A stretch of DNA of 64,000 nt from Anadara kagoshimensis. Lineage: Eukaryota > Mollusca > Bivalvia > Arcoida > Arcidae. The stretch spans positions 26,737,536-26,801,535 of the forward strand of contig CM037869.1 in assembly GCA_021292105.1 (NCBI GenBank), written 5' to 3'. The position numbers were made by a program, and so were the translations under genes. This document shows, piece after piece, positions 1 to 13,149 of the stretch (the stretch's first letter is position 1; each line of letters starts with the position of its first letter). A model generated the notes under the pieces. It did not search any database. It was not told where the DNA came from and worked only from the letters and a program-made list of their open reading frames with translations.

Positions 1-134
1 TTTTTGGTATTTGTATAGTGTTTTTATTTTAAAATTTATCTTAGATTTAATAAATAAATTTATTTATTTATTTATTCAGATAGTTTTTATATCTATGGAT
101 AAGCAAACTAATCTCTTATGTAATTTAATTTCAG

Positions 135-3100
135 TTGAAAGAAAACTACGACCGAGGAAAACTGAAAATTACTGTTGAAAATTGTGCGCATGTGCCAAAA
201 TGTCTATCGGTAGGTATATCTAATATTGTCATAGTTTAAGAATCCATATAATTCATAGAATGCTTCACAATTAAAGAGTGTCGGTCATTTCTCGCTATTA
301 CGTAAAATTGTGTCCTATTCAGGGCAATGCATCAATGTTGTCCGATTGCCTGTACGCTCAAAATGGCAGTCGCACAAGATTACCAGTGTATTAAGCCCAT
401 AGTTCCACGTTTCATTCATTCAATTTCGATTTCACAAATGATAGGGGAGGTGCGTACTCTTCCGGAGCACCAGACCTCACTTCTCGGTTGGAAGTTTACG
501 TTTTTAACTTAATTTGCGGGTTTTCAAAGAGTTTACTTTGGGATTATGATTTTGACACGGAATTATACATTAGTGTTTAATCTAGTATATCTAATTGCTG
601 GTTAAAATTTGAAAATTCTAAAAAAATAAAATAAAATAATAACTAAGGTATACTCATTTAAAGTATCACCTAAGGTAAATTTATTTGAACATATTTTGGT
701 CCTTTGGATATTTTTGAACCCCCCTAAAACACTTGGTTTCACAACTTTGATCGCAGCACTAGTGTTGTAAAATTAACACTGGTATATAGTATGTAATGTC
801 TCCTGTTCCATGATCATAACATTTGTATGTGATGCCAATATATTTCACTTGTATGTGAGAGAACAAACATTATTTATTTATTTATTCATTTACAGTGTAT
901 AAAGCCGTGTGATACTGATACAACAGATATATTATCTTGCTCAGATTTATGTGCAGTAAGTACCAAGTAGTTGTTTTAAGATATGGACTGTCATGAATCA
1001 CTTTTTGAATTGTCATATATGCCACTTTTTGAATGTATTTTATGATTATATTAAAAAAACTTGTATATGACAGGACTGAAAAACAACTATATGTTCAACA
1101 GGCTACACGATTTCTCTATCTGATAGATTAAAAACCCATATTTCAAAGCACAGAGAAACAATAATGATGTTATTCTGGCTTCCCTGGTGGAAGTTCACGT
1201 GTTTTCACTTTGCTTTTGGGATTGTGAATTAAACATGGACCGATTTATTCGTGTTTGTCTTTTGGAATTGTGAATAAATATGAATTGGTATGTTTTTGTT
1301 TGACTTTTTGGATTATGATTTTGACATGGATTGGTATGTTTGGTGAAAAAGAAGTTTACTTGTTTCATTTAACAGTTTGCAGAGTTTTTACTTTGCTTTT
1401 GGGATTGCGATTTGAACATGGACCGATATGTTTGTTTTTACATTTGGGATGAGGATTTCGACATTGACTCGTTTGTTTTGTTTGTCTTTAGGTATCGTGA
1501 ATTAAACATGTGTTACCTTTTGGATTGTGAATTGAAAATTGATTTGTATGTTTGTATTTGTCTTTTTGGATTGAAATTTGAACATGAAATGCTATGTTTG
1601 TGTTGTATTTATAGACACACGACTGACTTTGATGGTCAATAATCTGATGTATTAATCTTATCATCTACAAGCTAAACAGATAGAATGTCTTGTTGCAAGT
1701 GTGCCCCCACCCTCTCTCTCTCGTACTGATGTGTCATCCTTAACACCTACAGGCTAAACAGATAGAATGTCTTGTCGCAAGTGTGCCCCTCCCCCCTTCT
1801 CTCTCATACTGATGTGTCATCCTGTAACACCTACAGGCTAAACAGATAGAATGTCTTGTTGCAACTAACTGTGTCCCCTCTTTCTCTCTCATACTGATGT
1901 GTCATCCTTTAACACCTACAGGCTAAACAGATAGAATGTCTCGTGTCATGTTTGTTTCTTGCCGACTCCGATGTTCATAAAAGTGGGAAATGTCCAAGAC
2001 AGAGTAATGTCCAGAACTTTGGTGTAAAATGTCAACAGAAGTGTAGGAATGATGGAGAGTGTCCAGATGTCAATAAATGTTGTCCGGTCGGCTGTGGATA
2101 CACCTGTATGAAACCGGAATACAGTAAACACGGTACGTATTACACATAAGGTATGATTTAATGTGCATATAACAGATTCCGGGATGGCGTCAGTAATGTT
2201 TTAAAACTGTATTACTTATTTTTGGGACTTAAACCATTCCACCTTGAATCACAAAACTTGAATGTATATATGCGTGGCGGGCGAAGCTAGCAAGACAGAA
2301 TGCGCTTAAATACTTCCGGAGCACCCGGTCTCACTTCACAGGTAGATGTTCACATGTTTAACTTATTTTACCAGTTTTCAGAGTGTTTGCTTTTTGTTAT
2401 TTGGACATGGACCGTTTTGTTTGTGTTTAATAGATGTTTTAATGTACCAGTTTAAAAGCGCTATACGCCTGGACTAATAAAGCTTTTATAGTTTGTTTTT
2501 TTGGAATTATTCCGTCTATTTATCATTGAATACATATTATTATTATACATTATTTTTCCTTTTTTATACTGATATGAGTTGGGTATTTTTGTAAATTATT
2601 ACATTATTTATTGTTATAAAAACCCTGAATCCTAAATGGAATGTATTTTCTGTAAAATGAAAATGTGAAAATTTTCTTAGTTTAGTCACAACATATTTAT
2701 AAACAAAAAATGTTATGGTTTTGACAAAAAGTATGATTCGCTAGAATACAATAGTCTGGTTTGTTTTTTAGACGGACTCAATCCAGTTCCACAAAATGTT
2801 AAAACTAGTGAGAGACGACAAGGTCGGGCTGTCAGGGTACACTGGGATATGCCTATGGGAACCAACAATGCCTCTCGTAGGGAGTCTATGTTATTTGTTG
2901 TACAGATGAGACGTACGTTAAACAGTGTACGGGACATCCCGCTGTGGAATGAAGACTCACCATGGACAGACGTAAAAATGGTAAAAAATTATCAACATAT
3001 AACAATATCAATTATCAACCGTGTTTTCATAATTGTCCAAAATTGCAAGAACCAAATACAAGTAATTCATTGAGTCCCATCTCCACGGCAATCCCTCCTG

Positions 3101-4030
3101 AATTAAAAACTCTTACATAACAAAGTTGTATCTGTAGTAACAATGAAATGACTCGTATTAATTATATTCGCGCAGTCTTTTTTAAAAATAATAGACAATG
3201 TTTTACGGCATCTTGTGCTTGGAACCTCACTGACATGCCAAATCCGGTTTTATGAACCAGAACCGCAAGGAATTTGTAAATAAATTGTCTCAAATATTTG
3301 GTGTGGTTTGATATGTTCCTCTAATAGCTCACAATAAAGTCCTATTAAAGTAATGTTAGAAATAAATACTCCAAAAGTAATTCATTTCCATTTTCCACTG
3401 ATTTATAACTTGAACCTTGATACATATGGTAACCATAACAACACATTGTATCTATAACAACACATGGTAACTATAGCAACACATTGTATCTATAACAACA
3501 CATTGTATCTATAACAACACATGGTCACTATTATAACAACACATTGTAGCTATGACAACTATTGTTTTACAGGCACATCACCATGGAGTTGTTATATCCA
3601 GAATTATACCAGGTCATTATTATCAGTTCCGTGTGGCGTCAGTTAATGAACATGGATCTATGGGCTTCTCTGTACCTTCTACAATCTACAAATCTTCAAG
3701 AGGTAATGTCATTATAAATTTTGAATATTCTAAATGAAATGTTCAAGAAATTAATATATTTGATTTTTTAAAATTTTCTGAATGACATATTCAAAAATTT
3801 ATAATATGACGACTAAAGAATAAAATGTTTATTATGTGAGGATAATGCAACATACGTGATCGAGCAGTGTGTATTGAGAGACGCTGAAACATCAGAACAT
3901 ATTCAGATGTTTCTCTCTGAGCAAACAAGCAATTCTTAATAAAGAGTTATTAATTTTAGCATCACAACAACTATTACCACTAATACGTGCAACAGTACTG
4001 CTACTATACTACAACTATTACCACTACTGG

Positions 4031-4069
<39 letters not shown>

Positions 4070-7000
4070 ATGTGTATATTTTAACAATGCAAATGTACAA
4101 AATAGTGGGGACAATGTGAGGTAGGTTAGTTCTATTACCTACTGTTTGGGAATATGTATTTTCGAATGTGGGAACTTTTTGTCCGTGGGACAAAGTCAAG
4201 TTTCCCTATCTAATCTGAGGCTACTGTATTATAAATAAGGTTTAGAGGATTTCGGTCAATATACTGTAACTGTAGAAACACGAAATTTCATACTTTTCTG
4301 GATGGATTCCCTGTACATGATTGTATATTACTTTTAGAGTTATTGGTTCCAATGGACGTCACTAATTGCTTTATTTCCTGATTGCCTTATTTCTCTATAT
4401 ATTAACAGACGTATCCAGACCGACGCCACCACAGAACGTATCAGAGGGTGTAACAGTTGTGAGAGATAAACATGTAGATGTAACTATTCACTGGAAACCT
4501 CCAAAGAGGTCGGATATTCCCATTTGGAGATACACGGTAAATAATTTCTAAGTGCACAGTGCGATATATCACAGTCGTCGATACATACATACCGATACAG
4601 ACAGTCGTCAGCTATCTTAACGGAATAAGAATTGCATATAAACAATATCAATAGAGAATGCAAAATTTCGAAAACACTAAGCAATAGTACTTCTACGCCC
4701 GTTTGCTTTCTTTCAGCTTTACTGTATCACGTTTCAGAATGAAGTTATACAAGTTCCAAGCGATGCCCTTTTGAAGCACCAAAAGAAATACTTCTATTAA
4801 CAGTGCTTTACATGCCTTTTTGCAACTTAAAATGCATGGTATGCATAATAATCAGTACGCACGATCTCTCAAATGTATTGGAGGCATAGAACCGGCACAT
4901 ACGGTATTGATCTACTTCCTGCCGTTGATGTCGCCCATGCAAATGCCACCTAGGTTTTTACTAAATAATAATGTTTTATAATTGGTGTTCTATATGATTA
5001 TATTTATTGTATTTTGTTATTGTTTGTTGCGGTATGTTCATGTGGTATTTGGTAATGACTACGACATACCCTTTAATATTGTATATTTCATTTACCAGGT
5101 ATATTGGAGTGAGAGACTACGAATTATAACACCTGTATTAGTTCGTATAGATGTCCTAGAACAATCAGTACCCAGTGTAAGTAATATCTCAGATTATTTT
5201 ATATACATATTAAAAATCAAACATACTAATCCATGTCCAAATCACAATCACGAAAAGTAAAAAAATTAAAACTGACAAATTAGGTTAACCACGTGAACTT
5301 CTACCAGAGGAGTGAGACCATGTGCACGTGCTTGAGAAGGTTAAGCACCTCCTGTTCAGCGGGCTACACCTGTCACCTGTCTGTTCAAAATTGAAAATAG
5401 AAGGAACATGAAACGTGTGACATTAAATACATGTATATCCATGGTTATTTTAGATACAGAGACATACCCGGTAACAATATTCTGTTGTCGTCGATATAAG
5501 TTTTCAGGGCCTTGACAAGCTTAGGGTTACAATGTCTTTGCCTGATACTATGATTTCTGGTGTTTAATATGATTGTTACATATGTTACAACATGGAATAT
5601 TAATAATAATTAGAAGTAGCAAAATAACAGATAACATATACAATTTTTTACGTATATCAAATACAGACCGAAGGTAGGTAACAAATTAAAATGCTGCTGC
5701 AATATACAGTGGCATAGATATGACATGTGCACGTAATATAAAAATATGTTTCATATTATTTCTGTGTTACCGTTATATTTATTATCTAACTTGTATTTAA
5801 CAGGATCAAAACAACTTTACTATTCGAGGATTGAACTTTGGATCAACATATTTTATACAGGTATATATATCGATATCGAACATAATATATACATTATAAC
5901 ATGTCAAAAACATGTGATCACGTGTGTCATCAAAAACAAACACACCAATCCATGTCCAAATCGCAATCCCAAAGCAAAGTAAAAACTATGAAACTGGCTT
6001 TTTAAGCTAAACACGTCAAGGAAATACCATTTGGTGCGCCGGAAGGGTAAGCACCTCCTGTTATCTAGCTACACCCGCCACCTGAAATGAACATCATAAT
6101 GACTATATAGAGTTAATCTTCAATTCATCGCCACCATTTCTTCTGTTGGCGTTATAAAGGGGTTTTGGATATAAGTCCTCTTGTTAACAACTGATAATAC
6201 TTCTTTATCTTGAAACTATAATATTTGAAAAACTTGAAGGAAGATATCGAAACTGGCGAATATTTTACAAAAAAAGACATAGAGGTCCAATTACTAAACG
6301 AATTTCTTTTTTGAACAGGTTGCAGCTACTGCACGGTTAAGAAACAAGATAATGAAGAGTAGAAGGACATCTTTATACATCCATACATATACACCACCAG
6401 GTCACAAAAATGGTAATGATACTAATATTAGATTTATGTACATATACACCATTAGGTCACAAAAACAGTAAGTGAATTTTGATTAATAGAATTCCCTGTC
6501 GTTGATGGTCAAAGATCAAATATTAATTAAACTTTTGATAAGATTATCATTGTTTATCCAAACTACAAATTGAGTCTTTTGACCAATTATCAGAATTTTC
6601 TATCAAAGTAATTAGCAAAATCGTATATACCGATACATAGCAAAATTATGATTTTGTAAATAGCTTATCTATTTAAACTTACATTTTGTAGTAATGGAAC
6701 TATAGTTTTAAGCATTTAACATATGTATGGTTTTTTATGGTTTTTTATATCAAAATATTTGGATCAAACCAAGACTATACTTATCTCGGACGTTGATATA
6801 ATGATATGATAATCTTTTCCTTCATTTCAGTATCTCCGTTTGATGCTGTCACATCATTTAACCCGGATTTAATTCAGTTGTGGAACCTAACTCTACTTGG
6901 TAACGTTCATTATTCTAATGGTGATGTTACAGTCTATATAAAATGGAAAATCCTTCCAGGTATGTGGATATATTAAATATAGAATGTCCCAATATCATGA

Positions 7001-10000
7001 GTTCATTCAAATGTCACTACATTCAGGACATGCGCCACTTTCTAAAACGTCTCCTCACGTGATCCTGTAACCTCTGGCGTCAGTGCTTTTTATGGATGGA
7101 TAAAGTTTTATTCTAGAGATACTATACTTTATCTTACATTAGACTAGTTTTTCTATCTGATTTGGCGAAATACAAGTTTTATCGAAAACGTATGATACAG
7201 AATCTTGTATCACCAAAGTGTGGTGATATAACATTAGCGGTAAAGTACACATGCACTTCACATTGTGACGTCATTTGGGAATCTCCGATTTGCCAAATGT
7301 ATACAATGACGTCATTACTACAGAACATGTCATAACAAAGTTCAGTGGTTTTCTCTGGTAAAATGTATTATTGTCACATAAAGTATTGTTTTTTATTATT
7401 TTTAATAACCTAATAGGAAATGTTAGATAAAAATATCATTCATACAGTGTGTATGTACAACCCTTCGTATCAGGTCTCGTCTTCTTTCGTAGCTGTATCA
7501 CTACTCGTCGCGCCAGCGCGACTCGTAGTGACACTGACGACTACGAAAAAAGGACTCGACCTGATACTGAGAGTTGTACATACACACTGTGTATATAATA
7601 TGTATATACTTAATGTTAATTTCAAATGTCACTAGATTTCATGTATGAGTGCTTACCTAAGTGTAAACAGCATACCTCTTTATAATATCCCGCAATAATG
7701 TTGTCATCTCCATTTCGACACCGTTTTTAAGTCCTAAATCTATTTTCCCAATCAGTCTTATCAATTTATCAACAACCCTTTTAAAAAAGCCACATTTTAC
7801 TATTTTTGAATTCCCCAAAGTTCTTCTATTTTTCCTGAATTTTCAGCCTTAGCAATGCCGTTATTTGACTGAAGAAATGCTGGCGATGAATCGAAGTTTT
7901 ACTCAAAATCTAATTTTAAATTTCAGATGATGAGGACTCAGTAGACAGATATATGGTATATTGGAGTCCAGAGTACTGTGATCAGGATTACACATCTGAA
8001 GATTTGGCACCAAATTCTGCAACTACTCATGTTAGTGTTATAGTGATTTACAGAACGAACAAGTTGTATATATTTATAAATTGTGTAAACTTCATGTAAT
8101 TAGATATTATATTTGATATGAATAGTATGCCACGAGGGGGTATGGCAGATAAAAAAACTTGGCTTGTGGTTTTTCAGAAACCCGTGTCAACAACAAAGAA
8201 AGAAAACATGACATCTATTACACCTGGCAGGTGAAGCTAGCCAGACAGAAGGAGCTTATCCTTCAAGAGCACCCGGCATCACTTCCCTTTTGAAAGCTCA
8301 CTTGTTTTACCAGTTCTAAAATTTTATTTTGTTTTTAGGATTTTGATTTGAACACGGAACCCCCCTGCATCATGATATACCATGTAATTTTTTAAAACGC
8401 GTTTTAAATTTTTTTCCAGAACTGTTGAAATGGCTTGATTTGTTCATTTTAGGCTTTTTCAGTCAAAAAAATGGATGGTAAAATGGTAGTCCTTCCAATA
8501 ATTTCTTTCCATCACTTTCATTTAAATTGACCAATCATTTATTTTTTATATACTATATCTGTTTCAGGACACGTTTTTCGAGCTTTATAAACTGAGATAT
8601 GAGTGTAGTTATATAGTTAAGGTAATGGCTTCTAACTTAGAGGGTCAGAATGGAAACCCGGTCACGCTTAGATTTCAGACACCAATGTGTTCAGAAGTGT
8701 TCATAAAGGGAGAGCACTCGCCAATATGTCCAGACAGAAGTAAGTAAAATAACATATCATTATATTTTTGCCAGTGTCTAAATGTTCAGGAAAGCCAATA
8801 ATTTCAATTTTAGCATTAAAAATACTGCATCAAGCAAATACTTCTGGGCCTTTAGACTACGGCTTTGTTTGTAGAGTAGATCTTGATCAAGATATTTGAT
8901 CTTGTCAAATAGAAACAATTTAAGTGAAACTTTGATGTCAATAATGAATTTAAATTTTTCACTGACCATTTAGTTCAGCTAACGGAGCTTTAAACAACCG
9001 ATCCAGTATGTTAGCAAAACGCAATTATGAATGTTTTGCCATCTTTGACAGAATTTAAGATCTCATAAATTATGCTAATGAATTGTCAGATACGGCATGT
9101 ATTTTGAATGTAATCAAGATTCTTCTATCAAAATAAACAGAATTAAGACTACTAGTCCTAGGAATGTACTTTAAAACATTTGCTAAGCATTGTCGATTAT
9201 CAGGGCCCTCAAAAATGTCAATGGCCGTCACCACAGTATTGTTGATATGTATGATGCCTTTGTGTCCATGGATATTAATTTACTTGCTACAGCTGTAATG
9301 CTGTTTACATAGTTTGTCTGTTGTATAAAAAAATATTAATTGACTTATATGACTTAAAATACTATTGAAAAATGGGAGACTTGGGTATTTACACACACTA
9401 AATATTATTTGTTTACGTCTTTGTGCAAAATGTCCAATTCTTTCTTTTTTCTATAACAAGATAAAAATTAATTTCATTTTTTTATTTCTGCTTCCAGATA
9501 TCAGACCACCAAAGAAACCGCCAGATATATCATACACACTGACAGTAAATAAGTGCAATATATCTGTTAAAGTATCGTGGAAAAGTTCTCCATCCGACTT
9601 GCCAGTCCTTAGTTACTCTATAATATGGTACAAAGGTCATCTTAATTTTCTTGACCCTACATATTCAACAACGAATTCCAATATTAGACTAGTTCCAAGT
9701 GTAAGTATACAAGTATATATACCTTTATATGCTTCCACTATTTAAATTGACGGTACTAAAAAGCCACATGTGTTAAATCAAAACCCTTCCGAATGAACTA
9801 AATGGACAAGTCAAAAAGATTCCAAAACACTTGCTAAAATGCAAAGAATGTGCTTCTTTAGATTATTTACATACATGTGCACATTTGTTTACATTCTCTT
9901 GCATTCAATATAATTATGGATATATTAGTTGTCTATCTTTCGTTTTCAAATTTGCTTTCACACGTGATGGGTGTTGCTAGACTTGAGTTGCTTATCCTGT

Positions 10001-11505
10001 CTTATGTTGAAGATTTCATCACATAAGTGAGGTGTTTACTCGTCCGGAGCATCCATTCTCACTTCCCACTTGAAGTTCGCATGTTTAATTTTATTTGCCA
10101 GTTTTCAAAATTACTTTGTTTTTTGGATTTTAATTTGGACATAAATGGGTTTGTCTGTGTTTTAATTTTATTCGCATATAATATGGCCCATCTTGCATGA
10201 GACATATCTCAAAATGTTAAAAAAATTATGTGAAATATTATATATGTAGTTAAATTGTCTTTGATAATCGTTTATTTATTCAGTTTAATCTTTTTTCAAG
10301 CTTCAAACAACTGAGTCATTTATTTGTAAAGAAACTAGCTGTGAGAGAAAACTTCTGATCCAGTATGAATGAGCGAGTGAAAGTTGTATTTGTCACTATA
10401 TTTGAAGAAAAAAACTTGCAAAGCTGGGGGCATTTAGTTGCTTTCCACAGAGCGCACTTATGTGAATTGAAGATTTCATAGCGACTGACTACACGAATGC
10501 CTCTGATGAAACTGGAAATAGTTTATTTTTGTTACAAAAAACGTTTTTCATAACCTTCTTTTGGGAATTTAATGTTAGGATATTACTAGTATGATAATTA
10601 TACATGTATAATGTATTATTTTATTTACAGAGTACAAATTCAATCAGATTAACTGACTTAGAAGAAAAACAATTTTACGTTATACAAGTAAAAGCTATAT
10701 CTATATTAGGATATGGAGGCCCAGCAGTAGTTCATCTCTGGACGCCACAGCTAGAATCATTCTGCTCAAATAATACCGGTATGTATTAAAAATAACTCTT
10801 TAAGAGCAATCAAAAACACTCCACAGCTCCTTATGTACGATTAAGGGATAAGCGTGGTTATTTGGTTTTATGTCTCAGTCAAAAGTGAAAGTGAATTATT
10901 CTTGACTGGAATGTAAAATCTAATTCAACGATCTAATTAAAAAACAAACATATTGATCTATGTCTGAATCACAATCTAGAAGCAAAGTAAAAACTTTGAA
11001 ACTGACAAGTGATGTTAAACGCGTGAACTTCTATCACGGAAGTGAGGCCAGATGCTCCGGACGAGTAAACACCTCACTTATGTGATGAAATCTTAAATAT
11101 ATGTATATCAACATAAGACAATATGTCGCATACCAAATTTAGGAATGTATGTTAAAGATGAAGGTCACGAAAAAATGTTGGGCGGTGGGGGTTGAGGTAT
11201 TTGTCAGAAGAAACTAAATATCCCGATTTATTGAAGTTGTCAAATAATGGATTTTGATTTTGTAAACATCAAATAATCACTTATTTTGTTTTATTATTAC
11301 AGGCTTTGTTCCTCATCTACCGAATATACCCAGTAAAACATCATTAAATAGTAACCATGCCAACAGACGCCACAATGACACACGGAAAATTTCTGTCATC
11401 AGCGTGAAGAACAGTGCAAATACTCAATATACATTTAGCTATATAATTATACAAACGTCACTAATTTATTACATATTTAATATTGTACAGCGGTTATCGT
11501 TGTAA
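135..11505 (+). CDS. ANOS1: Anosmin-1 homologue, 3' part of gene (15 exons)
   Basis: Secreted extracellular-matrix glycoprotein; anosmins bind heparan sulfate and modulate FGF receptor signalling and axon or cell migration (family knowledge). Exons read from GT-AG boundaries: 135-209, 896-955, 1922-2132, 2772-2980, 3573-3702, 4409-4536, 5099-5176, 5804-5860, 6319-6412, 6831-6959, 7927-8030, 8568-8739, 9498-9700, 10631-10778, 11303-11505. They total 2001 nt, all phases agree, and they end at TAA 11503-11505, giving 666 residues. The first three exons hold the end of the Cys-rich region and a WAP domain (motif CCPVGCGYTC). Four fibronectin III domains follow: exons 4-5, 6-9, 10-12 and 13-14. 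Order and length match vertebrate anosmin (about 680 aa), so only the N-terminus with its signal peptide is missing, left of the window. The last exon is unlike the His-rich vertebrate tail and ends in a hydrophobic stretch. Introns are full of repeats. Confidence 0.95.
441..580 (+). repeat. R1 interspersed repeat, partial
   Basis: Contains the R1 hallmarks CTTCCGGAGCACC, CTCACTT, GGAAGTT and TTAACTTAATTTGC in order. It lies in the first anosmin intron seen here and is diverged from the other copies. Confidence 0.7.
1183..1600 (+). repeat. R1 repeat with tandemly multiplied 3' tail
   Basis: Begins with the R1 body (CCCTGGTGGAAGTTCACGTG). The R1 3' end (TTTTGGGATTGTGATTTGGACATGG then GGTATGTTTGT, shown in two parts) then recurs five or six times at roughly 60-80 base spacing with growing divergence. 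Open frames here are by-products of the GT-rich repeat. It sits in the intron before the WAP exon. Confidence 0.7.
1660..1945 (+). repeat. Minisatellite copying the acceptor of the anosmin WAP exon
   Basis: Four head-to-tail units whose GCTAAACAGATAGAATGTC starts lie at 1671, 1753, 1837 and 1922 (periods 82, 84, 85). Each unit has a CT-rich tract, a CTACAG or CTACAA acceptor-like site and the first codons of the WAP exon. Only the last unit continues into the WAP coding sequence; the two middle units reach stops if read from their own AG. Confidence 0.85.
2272..2435 (+). repeat. R1 interspersed repeat
   Basis: Nearly full R1 body in the intron after the WAP exon, starting GGCGGGCGAAGCTAGC and containing CTTCCGGAGCACCCGG. 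The 3' end keeps GGACATGGACCG. Confidence 0.75.
3424..3560. repeat. Short tandem repeat, TATAACAACACATTG-like
   Basis: Seven imperfect units of about 17-20 bases (variants of ACTATAACAACACATTG) run right up to the polypyrimidine/acceptor region of the anosmin exon at 3573. Confidence 0.8.
4030..4065. repeat. (CT)n microsatellite
   Basis: About 18 uninterrupted CT dinucleotides in an anosmin intron. Confidence 0.95.
5212..5560 (-). repeat. R1 interspersed repeat, extended copy
   Basis: Reverse-oriented R1 starting AAACATACTAATCCATGTCC and continuing past the usual core into the longer extension shared with 13150-13660 and 27188-27670 (GGAACATG, ATATCCA, CCTTGACAAGCTT). Confidence 0.7.
5934..6085 (-). 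repeat. R1 interspersed repeat
   Basis: Core copy in reverse orientation, from CAAACACACCAATCCATGTCC to AAGCACCTCCTG and CTACACCCGCCACCTG. It lies in the anosmin intron after exon 5804-5860. Confidence 0.75.
7445..7589. mobile_element. Palindromic foldback MITE
   Basis: Nearly the whole 145 bases form one imperfect palindrome. The ends are CAGTGTGTATGTACAAC and its reverse complement, and the centre is CGTCGCGCCAGCGCGACTCG. No coding potential. CAGTG termini would suit a hAT-like element, but I could not find a convincing target duplication, so the superfamily is open. Lies in an anosmin intron. Confidence 0.8.
8221..8365 (+). repeat. R1 interspersed repeat
   Basis: Forward copy with GGTGAAGCTAGCCAGAC, GAGCACCCGG and GATTTGAACACGG, in the anosmin intron before exon 8568-8739. 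Confidence 0.7.
10015..10165 (+). repeat. R1 interspersed repeat
   Basis: Forward copy starting near GTGAGGTGTTTACTCGTCC. Its 5' end shares ACATAAGTGAGGTG with the reverse copy ending at 11100, so these two are a closer sub-group than the others. Confidence 0.7.
10940..11100 (-). repeat. R1 interspersed repeat
   Basis: Reverse copy in the last anosmin intron, from ACAAACATATTGATCTATGTC to CACCTCACTTATGTGATG. Its flank matches that of the copy at 10015-10165. Confidence 0.75.
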
Positions 11506-11563
11506 ACGTAATAATTTAATATACAGAAATATTATGGTTTTTTATATATTTGTTGCTTGTTGA

Positions 11564-11569
11564 AATAAA
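11564..11569 (+). terminator. Poly(A) signal of anosmin gene
   Basis: AATAAA lies 59 bases after the anosmin stop codon, followed by a T-rich stretch. This suggests a very short 3' UTR, in contrast to the kilobase-long UTRs inferred for the two minus-strand genes. Confidence 0.6.
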
Positions 11570-12414
11570 ATCGCTTTGCTTGCTTATTTGGGGTTAATTG
11601 TTAGTTCCTGTACCACCCAGAAAGTATTTGACTAGCTTTGGTAACCAATACTTAATGTGTGTGGAAAATTTGGGTAAACGTGTGCGTCGCAAGTTCCTTG
11701 AATAATTTTGTTATTACGTAAAAAAGTCAAATAATGCGTTTTTTGATTTGGACATGAATCAGTATGTTTGTTTATTCCATATTAGAAGGTTGATTTTGTT
11801 GTCATGTTGTCAGATGTTCAAAGTTCTGTTACCTAAACCAAATGCATGGTTGGTGAAAATAAAAAATGGTATGAAAATTAAAAATACTTGATATTAAAAT
11901 ACAGTTCTGATTTTAAACGCTTCTATTTCTATGTAATAAGAATTGTGTGCATGAAACTTTGAACAGAATAGAAATAATGCCTTAAACACAAAATACGAAT
12001 TTTGGCTAACCAGTTGGTTAAGCTAACAGAGCTTTGAACAAACATGCCCGGAAAGTATTGGACTTTGTTTCATGTGACCAATAACCATAACATCTACGTG
12101 TTTTATGAGTCAGTTTGTCTCTGAACCATACTTGTGTATGTGATTCGCCAGTATCCCACGTGATAAATAACGCACAGAACTTGTGTTGAACATTGAAAAT
12201 AGGTAAGTGGCAAATTCTTGGAATACAGTTGTTTTCACGGGAAAAACGTCAAATAATATTTCTTGTTTATTGGAAATAATAGTTCCGCACGACTAAGGTT
12301 CCATGTATTTAAAATTGCATTAGCCAATTTTTCTGGACAAGCATGTCTTGTACAACTGCGGAACCAATATAAACCATGACAGGCCACTAATACTTATGAC
12401 TAAAGAGGAATCTA

Positions 12415-12790
12415 ACACATAACATGTTCTAATCACAATCCAAAAAGCAAAGTAAAACTTTGAAAATAAGTAAATTACTTAAACACGTCGCGAAACCTTG
12501 TTTTACTTCATTACACGCTGTTTTTTATTACATAACATTACACGAAAATATTATTACAAAACAATATGTTATTACATTATACGAAAAAAATTATTACACA
12601 AGGTGGGTATTACATTACTTTACATTTATTACATAACACGGCGTAACAAGGTATTTGTAAACCCTTCCAGAGCACCCGGCCTCATTTTCCTAGTGGAAGT
12701 ACGTGTTAAACCTTTGTCAGTTTCAAAATTTTTACTTTGATTTGGGATTGTGATGTGGATATGAATTAGTATGTTTGTTTTTGATAAACA
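12415..12790. repeat. Inverted pair of R1 halves around an ATTACA-rich spacer
   Basis: A reverse-oriented R1 half (12420-12500) and a forward R1 copy (12650-12790) face each other across about 150 bases of degenerate ATTACATAACATTACACG repeat. The whole could fold as a hairpin. Confidence 0.65.
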
Positions 12791-13149
12791 AATTTTATCA
12801 ACAATAAAAGGGTTCGATATGAACATATTTCAAAAGTAGTTTCTGACTGGACATAATTGTAATTATAATTTATAATTAAGAGTGATAATAATACAAAACA
12901 TCAAATATTAATTTATTTTAACTGTGTATATGCTCATGAATAGTGCAGATAATAGTATGTTTAAACTCATGTCAATTAAACATGCAAAAATCCCTAATAC
13001 ACAGCAGTATAAACCTTTGAACGTAATACATACCATCCGGACACGTTATTTATAAACATTCCTAGGATAGAAGAAACAGTTATGTTTGTCAATGATAGAA
13101 GCAACGTAAACACATATATGTTTTAATGAATAGTTATTAGAATTAGCCT

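Noticed and set aside
3936-4199. Minus-strand frame with an Arg-Glu run
   Set aside because: The run is the (CT)n microsatellite read as GAGAGA; the rest matches no protein.
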